Source: Heyndrickxia oleronia
Lineage (GTDB): Bacteria > Bacillota > Bacilli > Bacillales > Bacillaceae_C
DNA length: 64,000 nt
Reading direction: 5' to 3'
NCBI RefSeq assembly: GCF_017809215.1
Contig: NZ_CP065424.1
Coordinates: forward strand, 4,812,501-4,876,500
A model generated the notes under the pieces. That model saw nothing but the letters and a program-made list of their open reading frames with translations, made no database searches and had not been told where the DNA came from. The position numbers and the translations under genes are program-made. Below, in pieces: positions 44,440-52,792 of this stretch; the first letter of the stretch is position 1, and each line of letters begins with the position of its first letter.

Positions 44440-47224
44440 AACAATGATGCTAAAGGTTCAAATCAAACCTTTAGAAGATGGACGGTTCTTTATCTATGTC
44501 AAAGATATAAATCAATCCTTTGTTCACCCTAATGATTGGAGAAAACAATTATTTATATGGCATAAAGAAAGCTATTTCGGAACTTCCTTGGATATTGAAA
44601 CATTCCAAGGTGTAGATGGCATTACATTAAATAGCTGGGAGCTTTTAACTTTATTAGCGAATGAAAATTTCAGCTCCATTATTCAATGGGACTGGGATGA
44701 AGTAGGACAAATGTTTCTTGGTGTTGCTTATACAATGTATGAAGCTATACGCTCAGGGTCCTTTTCCCCGCTTTTTTCTAAAACTGATCCGGTCATCCAG
44801 TGGCCACTACCCCCTTATGTAAAGGAGGACTTCCATGAATCGTTCTGGACTCGGCCAATAAATGACACAACCGTATTAGAAATGGTTGAACATTGGTTTC
44901 AATCAGCAGTTGAAAACTATTATTTATCAAATCCTAAATTAAAGCAGAAAGTATCATCTTTAATCCATTCAAACTTATTACCAGAAGAGCTTACTTCCTA
45001 TTTTAGTGACCAGAGTTTTCAACAGTGGGTGGCATTAGAAAATAAGTTACCCTTCCATATCGGATTACGCTTAACAGAGCCTGAAATGGAAGATGAGCCT
45101 TGGAAATTAGAAACAATTCTCCGCGATCGGAAAATAACGGATCGTTTATATCCAATAACAAATTATCCTGATAAATGGAGAAAATTTCAAGGAGATATAA
45201 CGGAAGAACAGCTTAGGTGGATAAAGCTTTTTCCTTGGCTAAAAGATGGAAATGGATTAACAGATCAACTAGACGAGGATCAGGCATGGAGTTTTTTAAC
45301 CGATGTCAGTGAGAAACTTCTAGTACTAGGTGTTGAAATATTACTACCTTCTTGGTGGATAGCTATGAAGGATGCACAAATCACTCTCAAAGCAAGAGTA
45401 AAACAATCCAGCGCTAGCTACCGACCGTCATTTGTCGGACTAAATGCAGTGGTAGATTTTGATTGGCGTTTATCCGTTAACGGTTCAGAACTATCCGAGG
45501 CAGAATTCCAACAAATGATTGAAAGTAAACGGAGATTAATCAAAGTCAATGGTGAATGGGTAAGATTAGACCCAAAAATGATTAGACAGTTACAAGAGCT
45601 CATGCAACGTGCACAGAAAGAAGGATTAAGAGTTCGTGATATTCTTGAACAAGAATTCATAGATAATGATGAGGAAGCATTAGAGGATTATGACCCAAAA
45701 GCATTTGCTAAAATACAAATTGAACTAAACCGGTCTATTAAAACACTAATAAATCAACTGACCGATATGAATAATATCCCTGAGACCTCTATTCCTCAGG
45801 ACTTTCAAGGAGAATTACGTCCATATCAAGTTCAAGGATATAGTTGGTTAACCTTTTTAAGAAAATACCAATTTGGAGCAATTTTAGCTGATGACATGGG
45901 TCTTGGGAAGACGGTTCAGTTACTTACATACTTATTACATGTGAAGCAAACCACTCCTGCAAATGGGCCCGCACTAATTATTTGTCCAACATCAGTGCTT
46001 GGAAATTGGCAGAAAGAGTTTGAGCGATTTGCCCCAAATATGAATGTAGTATTGCATTATGGTCCTAATCGTTCTAAAGGAGATGGATTTATTCAGTCAC
46101 TTCATAATGTTGATATCATTTTAACAACCTATGGCTTATCCCATCTTGATTTTGAAGATTTATCACTCATTGAATGGAGCACGATTGCCATTGATGAGGC
46201 CCAGAATATAAAAAATGCAGGGACAAAGCAATCACGAGCTATCCGTAAATTAAAAGGCAGTCACAAAATCGCATTAACCGGAACACCGATGGAGAACCGC
46301 TTATCGGAATTATGGTCGATATTTGACTTCACGAACCACGGATTCCTTGGGACATTCTCTCAATTTCAAAAAAAATATATTTTGCCAATTGAAAAGGATG
46401 GCTCTGAAGAAAAAATACGTGAACTACAAGCAATCATTCGACCGTTCCTACTAAGAAGGACAAAGAAAGATCCTGAAGTCGAACTCAATTTACCAGATAA
46501 AATTGAGGAGAAAGAGTACTGTCCGTTAACGACCGAACAAGCTTCTCTCTATGAACAGCTTATTCGCGATACTTTTGATGAAATTGACAAATTATCAAGC
46601 TTTGAACGGAAAGGGCTCATTTTAAAAATGTTAGGCCATCTAAAACAATTATGTAACCACCCAGCTTTATATTTGAAAGAAGAGGAACCTAAGCATATTG
46701 AAAAACGTTCCCATAAAATTGAAAAGCTTATCGAGCTTCTTTCAACAATTTTAGATGCTCAGGAAGGCTGTTTAATTTTCACTCAATATATTGGGATGGG
46801 GAAAATAATTCAACAAACACTAAAACGCCATTTCCAACTAAATGTCCCATTTTTAAATGGAAGTATGCCGAAGGCAAAACGAGACGAATATGTACAGGCG
46901 TTTCAAAATGGCGAATTTCCAATCTTCCTTATATCATTAAAAGCGGGGGGTACAGGGTTGAACCTTACTGCAGCCAATCATGTCATTCATTATGATCGGT
47001 GGTGGAACCCAGCAGTAGAAAATCAAGCAACTGACCGTGCTTATCGGATAGGTCAAAACCGTTTTGTTCACGTTCATAAATTTATTACAACCGGTACACT
47101 AGAGGAAAAGATTGATGCCATGCTCGAAAAGAAACAAGCGCTAAATGATGAGATCATCCAAAGTGATAATTGGATTACAGAACTTACAAATGTAGAATTA
47201 CAACAATTACTTTCCCTTTCATAA
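44432..47224 (+). CDS. ywqA: SNF2-family DNA helicase/translocase (YwqA-like)
   Basis: 930 aa. N-terminal bacterial SNF2-associated region (about 1-460), then helicase: DDMGLGKTVQ (motif I, about 491-500), DEAQN (II), LTGTPMENRLSELW (III), and GGTGLNLTAANHVIHYDRWWNP (V), QATDRAYRIGQ (VI). It moves along double-stranded DNA; in Bacillus linked to DNA repair or transcription restart, not certain. It overlaps ywqB by 8 nt, so the pair is translationally coupled. Confidence 0.93.
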   Translation: MLKTMMLKVQIKPLEDGRFFIYVKDINQSFVHPNDWRKQLFIWHKESYFGTSLDIETFQGVDGITLNSWELLTLLANENFSSIIQWDWDEVGQMFLGVAYTMYEAIRSGSFSPLFSKTDPVIQWPLPPYVKEDFHESFWTRPINDTTVLEMVEHWFQSAVENYYLSNPKLKQKVSSLIHSNLLPEELTSYFSDQSFQQWVALENKLPFHIGLRLTEPEMEDEPWKLETILRDRKITDRLYPITNYPDKWRKFQGDITEEQLRWIKLFPWLKDGNGLTDQLDEDQAWSFLTDVSEKLLVLGVEILLPSWWIAMKDAQITLKARVKQSSASYRPSFVGLNAVVDFDWRLSVNGSELSEAEFQQMIESKRRLIKVNGEWVRLDPKMIRQLQELMQRAQKEGLRVRDILEQEFIDNDEEALEDYDPKAFAKIQIELNRSIKTLINQLTDMNNIPETSIPQDFQGELRPYQVQGYSWLTFLRKYQFGAILADDMGLGKTVQLLTYLLHVKQTTPANGPALIICPTSVLGNWQKEFERFAPNMNVVLHYGPNRSKGDGFIQSLHNVDIILTTYGLSHLDFEDLSLIEWSTIAIDEAQNIKNAGTKQSRAIRKLKGSHKIALTGTPMENRLSELWSIFDFTNHGFLGTFSQFQKKYILPIEKDGSEEKIRELQAIIRPFLLRRTKKDPEVELNLPDKIEEKEYCPLTTEQASLYEQLIRDTFDEIDKLSSFERKGLILKMLGHLKQLCNHPALYLKEEEPKHIEKRSHKIEKLIELLSTILDAQEGCLIFTQYIGMGKIIQQTLKRHFQLNVPFLNGSMPKAKRDEYVQAFQNGEFPIFLISLKAGGTGLNLTAANHVIHYDRWWNPAVENQATDRAYRIGQNRFVHVHKFITTGTLEEKIDAMLEKKQALNDEIIQSDNWITELTNVELQQLLSLS

Positions 47225-47235
47225 AACAAATAATT

Positions 47236-47342
47236 GGGGCAACCTGAAAAGGGGGATCATCATACACCAATTGAATCAAAATTTTGTCTGCTTTCTTAAT
47301 TTAATGAATGGTGGTGTATGACTCCTTTTTTCAGATAGCCCC
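47236..47342. repeat. large imperfect inverted repeat after ywqA
   Basis: Left arm 47236-47269 begins GGGGCAACCTGAAAAGG and right arm 47309-47342 ends TTTTTTCAGATAGCCCC; 34-nt arms pair over most positions, including CATACACCA / TGGTGTATG. Loop about 39 nt. It lacks a T tract, so it looks more like a small palindromic element or a processing site than a plain terminator. Confidence 0.6.
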
Positions 47343-47419
47343 ATATTTTATGAGGAGGCATCGGAGGTTCGATTTTTTCTTTTTATCTGATGAGGAGGAA
47401 ATTGGGGAATATCTTTTGT

Positions 47420-47578
47420 TTAGATAGTAATATTTTGATTAGCATCATTTAGTTGTTTCTCTAAATAATTAGTTTGTATTGAAAGATTAACAGCACGTTG
47501 ATTGACTTTTCCTAAAATAAGGATTAGGTCTTCTACCACTTTCTCTAGTTTTTCTATTCTCAACTTTAATTCATCCAT
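47420..47578 (-). CDS. small coiled-coil protein of 52 aa, after ssbB
   Basis: Starts MDELKLRIEKLEKVVEDLIL and continues as an amphipathic helix with Leu/Ile heptads, ending in a polar Asn/Gln-rich tail. AAAGGACATT is about 6 nt before the ATG, and it starts 17 nt after the ssbB stop. Codon choice is like a real gene. Family not recognised; a coiled-coil partner or structural microprotein is likely. Confidence 0.65.
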   Translation of the reverse strand: MDELKLRIEKLEKVVEDLILILGKVNQRAVNLSIQTNYLEKQLNDANQNITI

Positions 47579-47595
47579 ACCAATGTCCTTTCTAT

Positions 47596-47946
47596 TTATG
47601 ATGTGTGCAGTTCCCTATCTTCTGACGGTTTACCACCTAGAAATTGTACTGAATTTGCAACAACCTCTGTTACATACACCCTCTTTCCTTCTTGATTTTC
47701 ATAGTTTCTCGTTTGAATCTTCCCAACAAGTCCTAAAATAGAACCCTTAGAACAATATTTAACTGTATTTTCTGCAGCTTTATTCCATAGCGTACAAAGG
47801 ACAAAATCCGCATCATATTCACCGGAACTATTTTTATATTGACGATTTAAGGCAAGTGTCACATTTGATACAGCTTTCCCCTCCATTGTATAGCGCAGCT
47901 CCGGATTTTTTGTTAATCTACCTACTAATGTCACTTGATTTAACAA
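47596..47946 (-). CDS. ssbB: single-stranded DNA-binding protein SsbB-like
   Basis: 116 aa, a single OB-fold (LVGRLTKNPELRYTMEGKAV, LGLVGKIQTRNYENQEGKRVYVTEVVANSVQFL) without the acidic C-terminal tip (DDDIPF) of the main SSB. B. subtilis SsbB is the competence-induced short SSB. TTG start (47946); AAGGAG lies some 13 nt upstream. Synteny with ywpF, fabZ and flhP supports the ssbB call. Confidence 0.88.
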   Translation of the reverse strand: MLNQVTLVGRLTKNPELRYTMEGKAVSNVTLALNRQYKNSSGEYDADFVLCTLWNKAAENTVKYCSKGSILGLVGKIQTRNYENQEGKRVYVTEVVANSVQFLGGKPSEDRELHTS

Positions 47947-48067
47947 ACATCAATCATCTCCTTTTCATTATTTGACCTTATCATATCTAGATTTATTCAA
48001 TTGGTAAAATGATGGAAATATACTTATGCGGTTAAAATTTGTTATAAAATGGTGAAATTTGAACGCG

Positions 48068-48080
48068 AAAAGGCCATTTT
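48068..48080. promoter_or_regulatory. possible ComK AT-box before ssbB
   Basis: AAAAGGCCATTTT fits one half (AAAA-N5-TTTT) of a ComK box, 122 bp before ssbB. A full K-box needs two such boxes, and the second is not clean here. Single-box hits are common by chance in AT-rich DNA. Confidence 0.25.
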
Positions 48081-48177
48081 TAAAAGCATGAATGTATGAA
48101 ATTACTTTTTTTCATGCCTTTTCAAGTTCTTAATATATTATGGTATAATTTTGACAAATAACTTAGGAGGAAATTCA

Positions 48178-48612
48178 ATGAAGACCTTCAAAATTGTTTC
48201 ACTACAAGTCATTGATAATGAAAATATAATAGACATCGTATTAGAAGATGGATTAATTATTAATAAAGAGGATGGAAAAATGACTTGGCTAATCGAAGCA
48301 TATACAGATAAAAAATATTACGATTTTTTCCGAACAGCTCAACAAATGACCAATGATTTAAAGGTACAAGTCATTATAACAAATGAAGCGAATGATCCAG
48401 CTCCATTTAGAACCCACATCCGCTGTATAAAACTATTTGAAAAAAATATGAGTGTGCTACTTGAAGGCCATTTAAATGTAAAGCGAAACGAATATGCGGA
48501 GTTATTATTAAACGAGTTGGTGCAAGAGGGCTTTGCGGGTGACAATTTAATAGCAGAATTTAAAAATCGAATGCGTAAAAAGACTAAATATCCAGTATCA
48601 AAAAATAATTGA
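48178..48612 (+). CDS. ywpF: YwpF-like protein
   Basis: 144 aa, soluble, no signal. MKTFKIVSLQVIDN at the start and VLLEGHLNVKRNEYAELLLNELVQEGF in the second half match the YwpF family of unknown function. AGGAGG lies 9 nt before the ATG and a TATAAT (-10) just upstream. Divergent from ssbB; the same pair is found in B. subtilis. Confidence 0.8.
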   Translation: MKTFKIVSLQVIDNENIIDIVLEDGLIINKEDGKMTWLIEAYTDKKYYDFFRTAQQMTNDLKVQVIITNEANDPAPFRTHIRCIKLFEKNMSVLLEGHLNVKRNEYAELLLNELVQEGFAGDNLIAEFKNRMRKKTKYPVSKNN

Positions 48613-48622
48613 TATCGGATTA

Positions 48623-48663
48623 TATAAAAAGCTCTATCAGCTCCTGCCGTTGAGCTTTTTATA
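48623..48663 (+). terminator. terminator after ywpF
   Basis: TATAAAAAGCTC / GAGCTTTTTATA, loop of 17 nt, T-rich descending arm. It can act in either direction. Confidence 0.65.
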
Positions 48664-48691
48664 ATGTTTCACTATCTTAAAAATGAATGTA

Positions 48692-48788
48692 AAAGGCTCT
48701 TTTCTACTATTTGTTACTTAAAAAATGTCATTTAGGAATATTCTAATTTCCTAATAAGGTTCTTAACAGCCATGCGAAAAGAGCCTTT
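48692..48788. repeat. MITE-like dispersed repeat, copy G (short, perfect ends)
   Basis: 97 bp with perfect 13-bp terminal inverted repeats AAAGGCTCTTTTC / GAAAAGAGCCTTT. The interior lacks the hairpin blocks of copies A and B, so it is an internally deleted or diverged form. It lies between ywpF and the 48812 gene. Confidence 0.75.
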
Positions 48789-48811
48789 ATAAAAAAGCTC
48801 ACATGTTATGT

Positions 48812-49195
48812 CTATTTGGTTTTGCTTTTCAGAGAATTAATTAAAAACTTCGCTTCCATCTTGCAAGAATAGGAGTCCTTATTATTATGCTTCCGTTGAA
48901 GGTTTTCAATGGTTTTCATTTGTTCATCTGTTGGTGCTTCTGAAAGGATTTTCTGAATGGTTTCGTTAATCTTGGCAGCTAATTCTTCATGGAAGGAAGG
49001 ATCCTTTTTAATATCATCACTCAACTTATCGTACCAAGAGGCATGCTCATTTATATACACTTGCCATTGTTTAATAAAATCCTCTATATTATACTTTTTT
49101 TCATCCCAACCAATTTTCTCCATATATTGTTCAAAAACGGTTGAAATAGATCGAGAGATACTTATCTTCAATCCTGATGGTAATGAATGTAACAT
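48812..49195 (-). CDS. hypothetical protein, 127 aa
   Basis: Soluble, helical and charged. Not recognised. MEKIGWDEKKYNIEDFIKQWQ and SYSCKMEAKFLINSLKSK are notable phrases. GGGGG lies about 14 nt before the ATG, a long spacing; MEKIGWDEKKYNI (residue 25) could be the real start. Its place between ywpF and fabZ is where Bacillus genomes differ. Confidence 0.55.
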   Translation of the reverse strand: MLHSLPSGLKISISRSISTVFEQYMEKIGWDEKKYNIEDFIKQWQVYINEHASWYDKLSDDIKKDPSFHEELAAKINETIQKILSEAPTDEQMKTIENLQRKHNNKDSYSCKMEAKFLINSLKSKTK

Positions 49196-49390
49196 CTATG
49201 TAAAATACCCCCTAAATAATAGATTATTTAGACCATTTTCTACTATATCATAATTAAACACCTTGCAACAGGCATAATCACATTAACATTATTGTAAATC
49301 TTGGTAAATAGAAAAGGAACACTATTTATGAATTTTACTCTATTTTTTAATATTGAGCAACTATTTATAAATTACTGCATTATTTACAAT

Positions 49391-49419
49391 AAAAAGCAGG
49401 GACACCCCTGCTTTTTATT
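49391..49419 (-). terminator. terminator of the Asp/Asn-rich lipoprotein gene
   Basis: AAAAAGCAGGG / CCCTGCTTTTT with a 4-nt loop, followed on the minus strand by TTTTTATTG. It overlaps the stop codon at 49415. Confidence 0.75.
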
Positions 49420-49765
49420 TCTTATTATTATCTTTATCTTTATTGTTATTCATATTTATATCAGTATCATCTTTATCAATTTTATTATCAGTATCATTTG
49501 TATCAGTATCATTAAGGTCATTCGATTTATCGTTTAAATCACTGTCATGTAACTTATTATCATCCACATCAGTACCATCGCCAGTATCGTTATTGTCATC
49601 ATTAACATCTGGGGTATTATGATCATTTACATCATTTTTATCAACATCATTTACCCCATTATTATTGTTGGGCGGTGGAGGATTTTGATTATCATTATTT
49701 GCACACCCTACAAGCATAAGTGCAGTAAGTACTGTTGCACCAAATAGTTTCATGAACTTTGTCAT
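49415..49765 (-). CDS. lipoprotein with a long Asp/Asn-rich tail
   Basis: 116 aa. Signal peptide with lipobox LVGC, lipidated Cys21. After PPPPNNNN, almost the whole mature part is Asp, Asn, Lys and Thr in short repeats such as DVNDDNNDTGDG and LNDTDTNDTDNK. This resembles disordered Ca2+-binding or surface spacers. ATG 49765 follows AAGGGG by 9 nt. Not assigned to any family. Confidence 0.7.
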   Translation of the reverse strand: MTKFMKLFGATVLTALMLVGCANNDNQNPPPPNNNNGVNDVDKNDVNDHNTPDVNDDNNDTGDGTDVDDNKLHDSDLNDKSNDLNDTDTNDTDNKIDKDDTDINMNNNKDKDNNKK

Positions 49766-50042
49766 TTCGCTAATCCCCTTCCAAATGTTCTTCATTATGA
49801 ATTTAATTTATGACCTGATATTACTATTCCCAATTGCCATAACTCCATTCAATACTTTAGTAGCAAAATACAAATGGGGCTATCTTCGTATAGTTTGTTG
49901 CTTTATAAAAACTCTACAACCATTCTTATACACCTTTTAAAAAAGTTTGCAGCTCGTGTTTCATTAGTATGAAGGGAATTAACGATATTCAACCTATATG
50001 TATAGTCAAAAACTTTACCTAAATAGCCTTTATAAATAAAAA

Positions 50043-50083
50043 AATATAAAAAGAGAGATCTGCCTCAAAACAGATCTCTCCTT
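50043..50083 (-). terminator. terminator of fabZ
   Basis: GAGAGATCTG / CAGATCTCTC with an 8-nt loop; on the minus strand it is followed by TTTTTATATTTTTT. Confidence 0.8.
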
Positions 50084-50087
50084 TCAA

Positions 50088-50513
50088 TTATTTCTCTAAT
50101 GCAAACATCATTTCTGCTTCACAAACAAGCTCACCGTTTACAGTTGCAATGCCCTTTCCCTTGCCAATTGGCCCTTTAAAACGGATCATCTCTACCTCTA
50201 GTCTTAATTGATCACCAGGCTTAACCTGGCGCTTAAATCGGCATTTATCTATACCAGTAAAGAAAGCAAGTTTTCCACGATTTTCTTCTTTTTTTAACAT
50301 CGCAACTCCACCTACTTGTGCAAGTGCCTCTACAATTAAAACACCCGGCATAACTGGATATTCCGGAAAATGTCCATTAAAAAAATCCTCATTGCCTGTT
50401 ACATTTTTAATCCCTACCGCACTCTTTCCTTCTTCAACTTCTAAAATCCGATCAACTAGTAAAAATGGATAACGATGCGGTATAATCTCTTTTATTTGTT
50501 TAATATCTAACAT
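50088..50513 (-). CDS. fabZ: 3-hydroxyacyl-ACP dehydratase FabZ
   Basis: 141 aa hot-dog fold. Catalytic His48 in NGHFPEYPVMPGVL and Glu62 in VEALAQ. It dehydrates 3-hydroxyacyl-ACP in fatty-acid synthesis. AAAGGAGAT is just upstream of the ATG. It is downstream of flhP/flhO in the B. subtilis order (ywpB). Confidence 0.95.
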   Translation of the reverse strand: MLDIKQIKEIIPHRYPFLLVDRILEVEEGKSAVGIKNVTGNEDFFNGHFPEYPVMPGVLIVEALAQVGGVAMLKKEENRGKLAFFTGIDKCRFKRQVKPGDQLRLEVEMIRFKGPIGKGKGIATVNGELVCEAEMMFALEK

Positions 50514-50548
50514 TACAATAATCTCCTTTATTCATGATAGATTTTTTT

Positions 50549-50742
50549 AGGCTCTTTTCACAAACATATAACTAATTAAGTAAAGTATTACCTAAAGAAA
50601 TATTGGCTACAGACTACGACACCTTTCATTTCTTTGAGGAAAGAGCTACAAACCCCATAAGATTCGCTGAACTGAATCCTTTATAGAATGTAGAAGCCGG
50701 CAGTTGGTTTTTTGCAAATGCCAAATTATTCGGAAACAGCCA
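50549..50742 (+). repeat. MITE-like dispersed repeat, copy H (near full length)
   Basis: Left AGGCTCTTTTCACAAACAT, CTTTCATTTCTTTGAGGAAAG, CCCCATAAGATTCGCTGAA, TAGAAGCCGGCAGTTGG and right CGGAAACAGCC; full colinear match to copy B over 194 bp, with substitutions. It lies between fabZ and the EpuA-like gene, inside an otherwise conserved operon. Confidence 0.8.
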
Positions 50743-50764
50743 TTTTTAAAAGGTAAACTTAAAA

Positions 50765-50784
50765 AGGAAAGGAATCATCCTTTC
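50765..50784 (-). terminator. terminator after the EpuA-like gene
   Basis: AAGGAAAGGA / TCCTTTCCT with a 4-nt loop, followed on the minus strand by TTTTTAAGTTT. Confidence 0.7.
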
Positions 50785-51057
50785 CTACTTTTTTTTCACT
50801 AAATCAATTATATGGGTCCAGGTTGACTTTTTCAACGCATCCATCGGATTTCCATCACCAATCACCCCATAGCCAACAACAACACCCGCAAGTAAACTAG
50901 CAACCAAAGCTATGACAACAATTATTATTCTTAACCAAATAGGGATAAGGCGAATGCGAATTTTTCGCTTTTCCTTCATTGATGGCTTGTTTTTTAACTT
51001 TTCTTTTTTTAATTGTTCACGAGTTTTCGGACTTTCGTGGATTTCCTTTTCCATCAT
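50785..51057 (-). CDS. EpuA-like small membrane protein (annotated as RNA polymerase beta subunit-like)
   Basis: 90 aa. Very basic N-terminus (about 1-38, Lys/Arg/Glu) and one transmembrane helix (about 41-65). The family is often mislabelled DNA-directed RNA polymerase subunit beta; it has no polymerase domain. Placed just after flhP. Role unknown, possibly a membrane-linked flagellar or envelope accessory protein. Confidence 0.7.
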   Translation of the reverse strand: MMEKEIHESPKTREQLKKEKLKNKPSMKEKRKIRIRLIPIWLRIIIVVIALVASLLAGVVVGYGVIGDGNPMDALKKSTWTHIIDLVKKK

Positions 51058-51085
51058 TGAAAAAACCCCTTTAAACTGAACCTCG

Positions 51086-51919
51086 TTAACGAATTCCGTT
51101 AACTAGACCCATCATCTGATCAGATAACGAAATTGCTTTAGATTGAAATTGATAGGATCGTTGAACATTAATCAAGTCTGTCATTTCTTTACTTAAATTA
51201 ACATTTGAACCTTCTAGAGATCCTTGTTGAATCGAAACTTGATTTCTCAATGGTCCAACTAGTTCGGTTAGGATGTCATTAACCGTCGCCCCAGCATTTG
51301 CAGGTACTCCAAGTAAATTCTCGCCCATCTGTTCTAGAAACTGAGGCTTCTTAACGGAAACAATTCCAAGATTAAATTCCTGCTTTTGTCCATTCGTTAA
51401 GGTCACTTCAAACCTTCCGTCAGCTGAAAATGTATATTGACTACTATTCCCACTAATCGAAATCATTTGGTTATTTTCGTCTAAAACTGGATAGCCCTCA
51501 CTATTAACTAGAAGCATCTCATTTTGATTTATCGGTGATAAATATAGTGCACCGTCACGAGTATAACGAATATTACCTTCTCCATTATTATCAACTAATA
51601 CTTTCATATATTGACTCTCATTAGTAAAGGCAATATCTAAAGGTCTACCCGTTTGTTTTAAGCTTCCCTGTTTTGTCACCATTTGTGACTGTGCAAGCTT
51701 AGCCCCGACACCTACACGTATTTCATTAGGAGTTAATCTCCCTATTTCCTCATTCTTATTCGGTTGATTATTAAATGATTGAGCTAAAAGGTCGGTAAAT
51801 GTAGCTTCTCTTTTTTTGAAGCCATTTGTATCAATATTAGCAAGATTATTACTAATGATGTCAAGTTGTTTTTGCAATTGGTTCATTGTATTCGATGCGA
51901 CAATCATTGATCTATTCAC
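51086..51919 (-). CDS. flhP: flagellar hook-basal body protein FlhP
   Basis: 277 aa of the FlgG/FlgF family. N-terminal TMNQLQKQLDIISNNLANIDT with the Asn motif and C-terminal SNVNLSKEMTDLINVQRSYQ, both coiled in the rod. In B. subtilis FlhO and FlhP make the distal rod. Overlaps nothing; 27 bp after flhO. Confidence 0.93.
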   Translation of the reverse strand: MNRSMIVASNTMNQLQKQLDIISNNLANIDTNGFKKREATFTDLLAQSFNNQPNKNEEIGRLTPNEIRVGVGAKLAQSQMVTKQGSLKQTGRPLDIAFTNESQYMKVLVDNNGEGNIRYTRDGALYLSPINQNEMLLVNSEGYPVLDENNQMISISGNSSQYTFSADGRFEVTLTNGQKQEFNLGIVSVKKPQFLEQMGENLLGVPANAGATVNDILTELVGPLRNQVSIQQGSLEGSNVNLSKEMTDLINVQRSYQFQSKAISLSDQMMGLVNGIR

Positions 51920-51946
51920 AGTTATATTCCCTCACATTGCATTCTA

Positions 51947-52759
51947 TTAGCCATTCACTCTTCCTATTTCATTTACCGTTTTCTCCATACTCCGGTCATA
52001 TGCCTGTAATACCTTCTGATTGGCTTCAAACGACCGATAAGCAGAGAGCATTTCTGTCATTGTTTGTGATACATCAACATTCGATCTCTCTATATATCCT
52101 TGTTGAATACGGAATTGATTATCTACAGCGTTTGGAAGTTGTTCCTCGTTCTCTGTACGATATAATCCGTCGCCTTCTTTCATAAGGGCATCTGGATTAT
52201 TGGTATATGCAATCCCTAATCTACCTACTTGGTTACCATTAGAAGTTATTACCCCGCTATTACTCACAGTAAATTGATCATCAGGTAATTGAATGGGTCT
52301 GTTCTGGTCATTTAATACATAAAGGCCACTAGCTGTAGTTAAAAAGCCATCTGAATCAATTGTAAAATTCCCATTACGTGTATATTTTACTTGTCCACTA
52401 GCATCCTGAACTTTAAAAAATGATGAGCTTGTATTCCCATTTAAATCTATAAGTGCTAAATCTGTTTTTAATTCCGTCTCTTTTAAATCACCTTGTAAAA
52501 ACTTAGGAATCGTTTCCTGCATGTAAACCCCAGTATTTAATCCACCAATTGGTTGAAACTTAGATAGTGATAACGAGTTATTTACTGGTAAGCTTTTTGA
52601 ATCAAGTCTCTGCAAAAGCATTTCAGGAAATGCTCGAATCATTGATTGATCACTCTTAAATCCGGGTGTATTTGCATTAGCCATATTATTAGTAAGTAAA
52701 TCTGTTTTTCTTTGCTGTGTTATCATTCCTGATGCAGCAGTATAAAAACCCCTTAGCAT
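51947..52759 (-). CDS. flhO: flagellar hook-basal body protein FlhO
   Basis: 270 aa. Rod-protein N-terminus (AASGMITQQRKTDLLTNNMANANTPG) and C-terminus (ERSNVDVSQTMTEMLSAYRSFEANQ). Pairs with FlhP. It is 33 bp after mbl and may share its transcript. Confidence 0.93.
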   Translation of the reverse strand: MLRGFYTAASGMITQQRKTDLLTNNMANANTPGFKSDQSMIRAFPEMLLQRLDSKSLPVNNSLSLSKFQPIGGLNTGVYMQETIPKFLQGDLKETELKTDLALIDLNGNTSSSFFKVQDASGQVKYTRNGNFTIDSDGFLTTASGLYVLNDQNRPIQLPDDQFTVSNSGVITSNGNQVGRLGIAYTNNPDALMKEGDGLYRTENEEQLPNAVDNQFRIQQGYIERSNVDVSQTMTEMLSAYRSFEANQKVLQAYDRSMEKTVNEIGRVNG

Positions 52760-52792
52760 ATAAGTTACACCTCTTCATTCATCTACTGTATA

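Noticed and set aside
48068..48080. Firm ComK regulation of ssbB
   Set aside because: Only one AT-box fits; a second box at a valid distance is missing, so it is listed only as a weak candidate.
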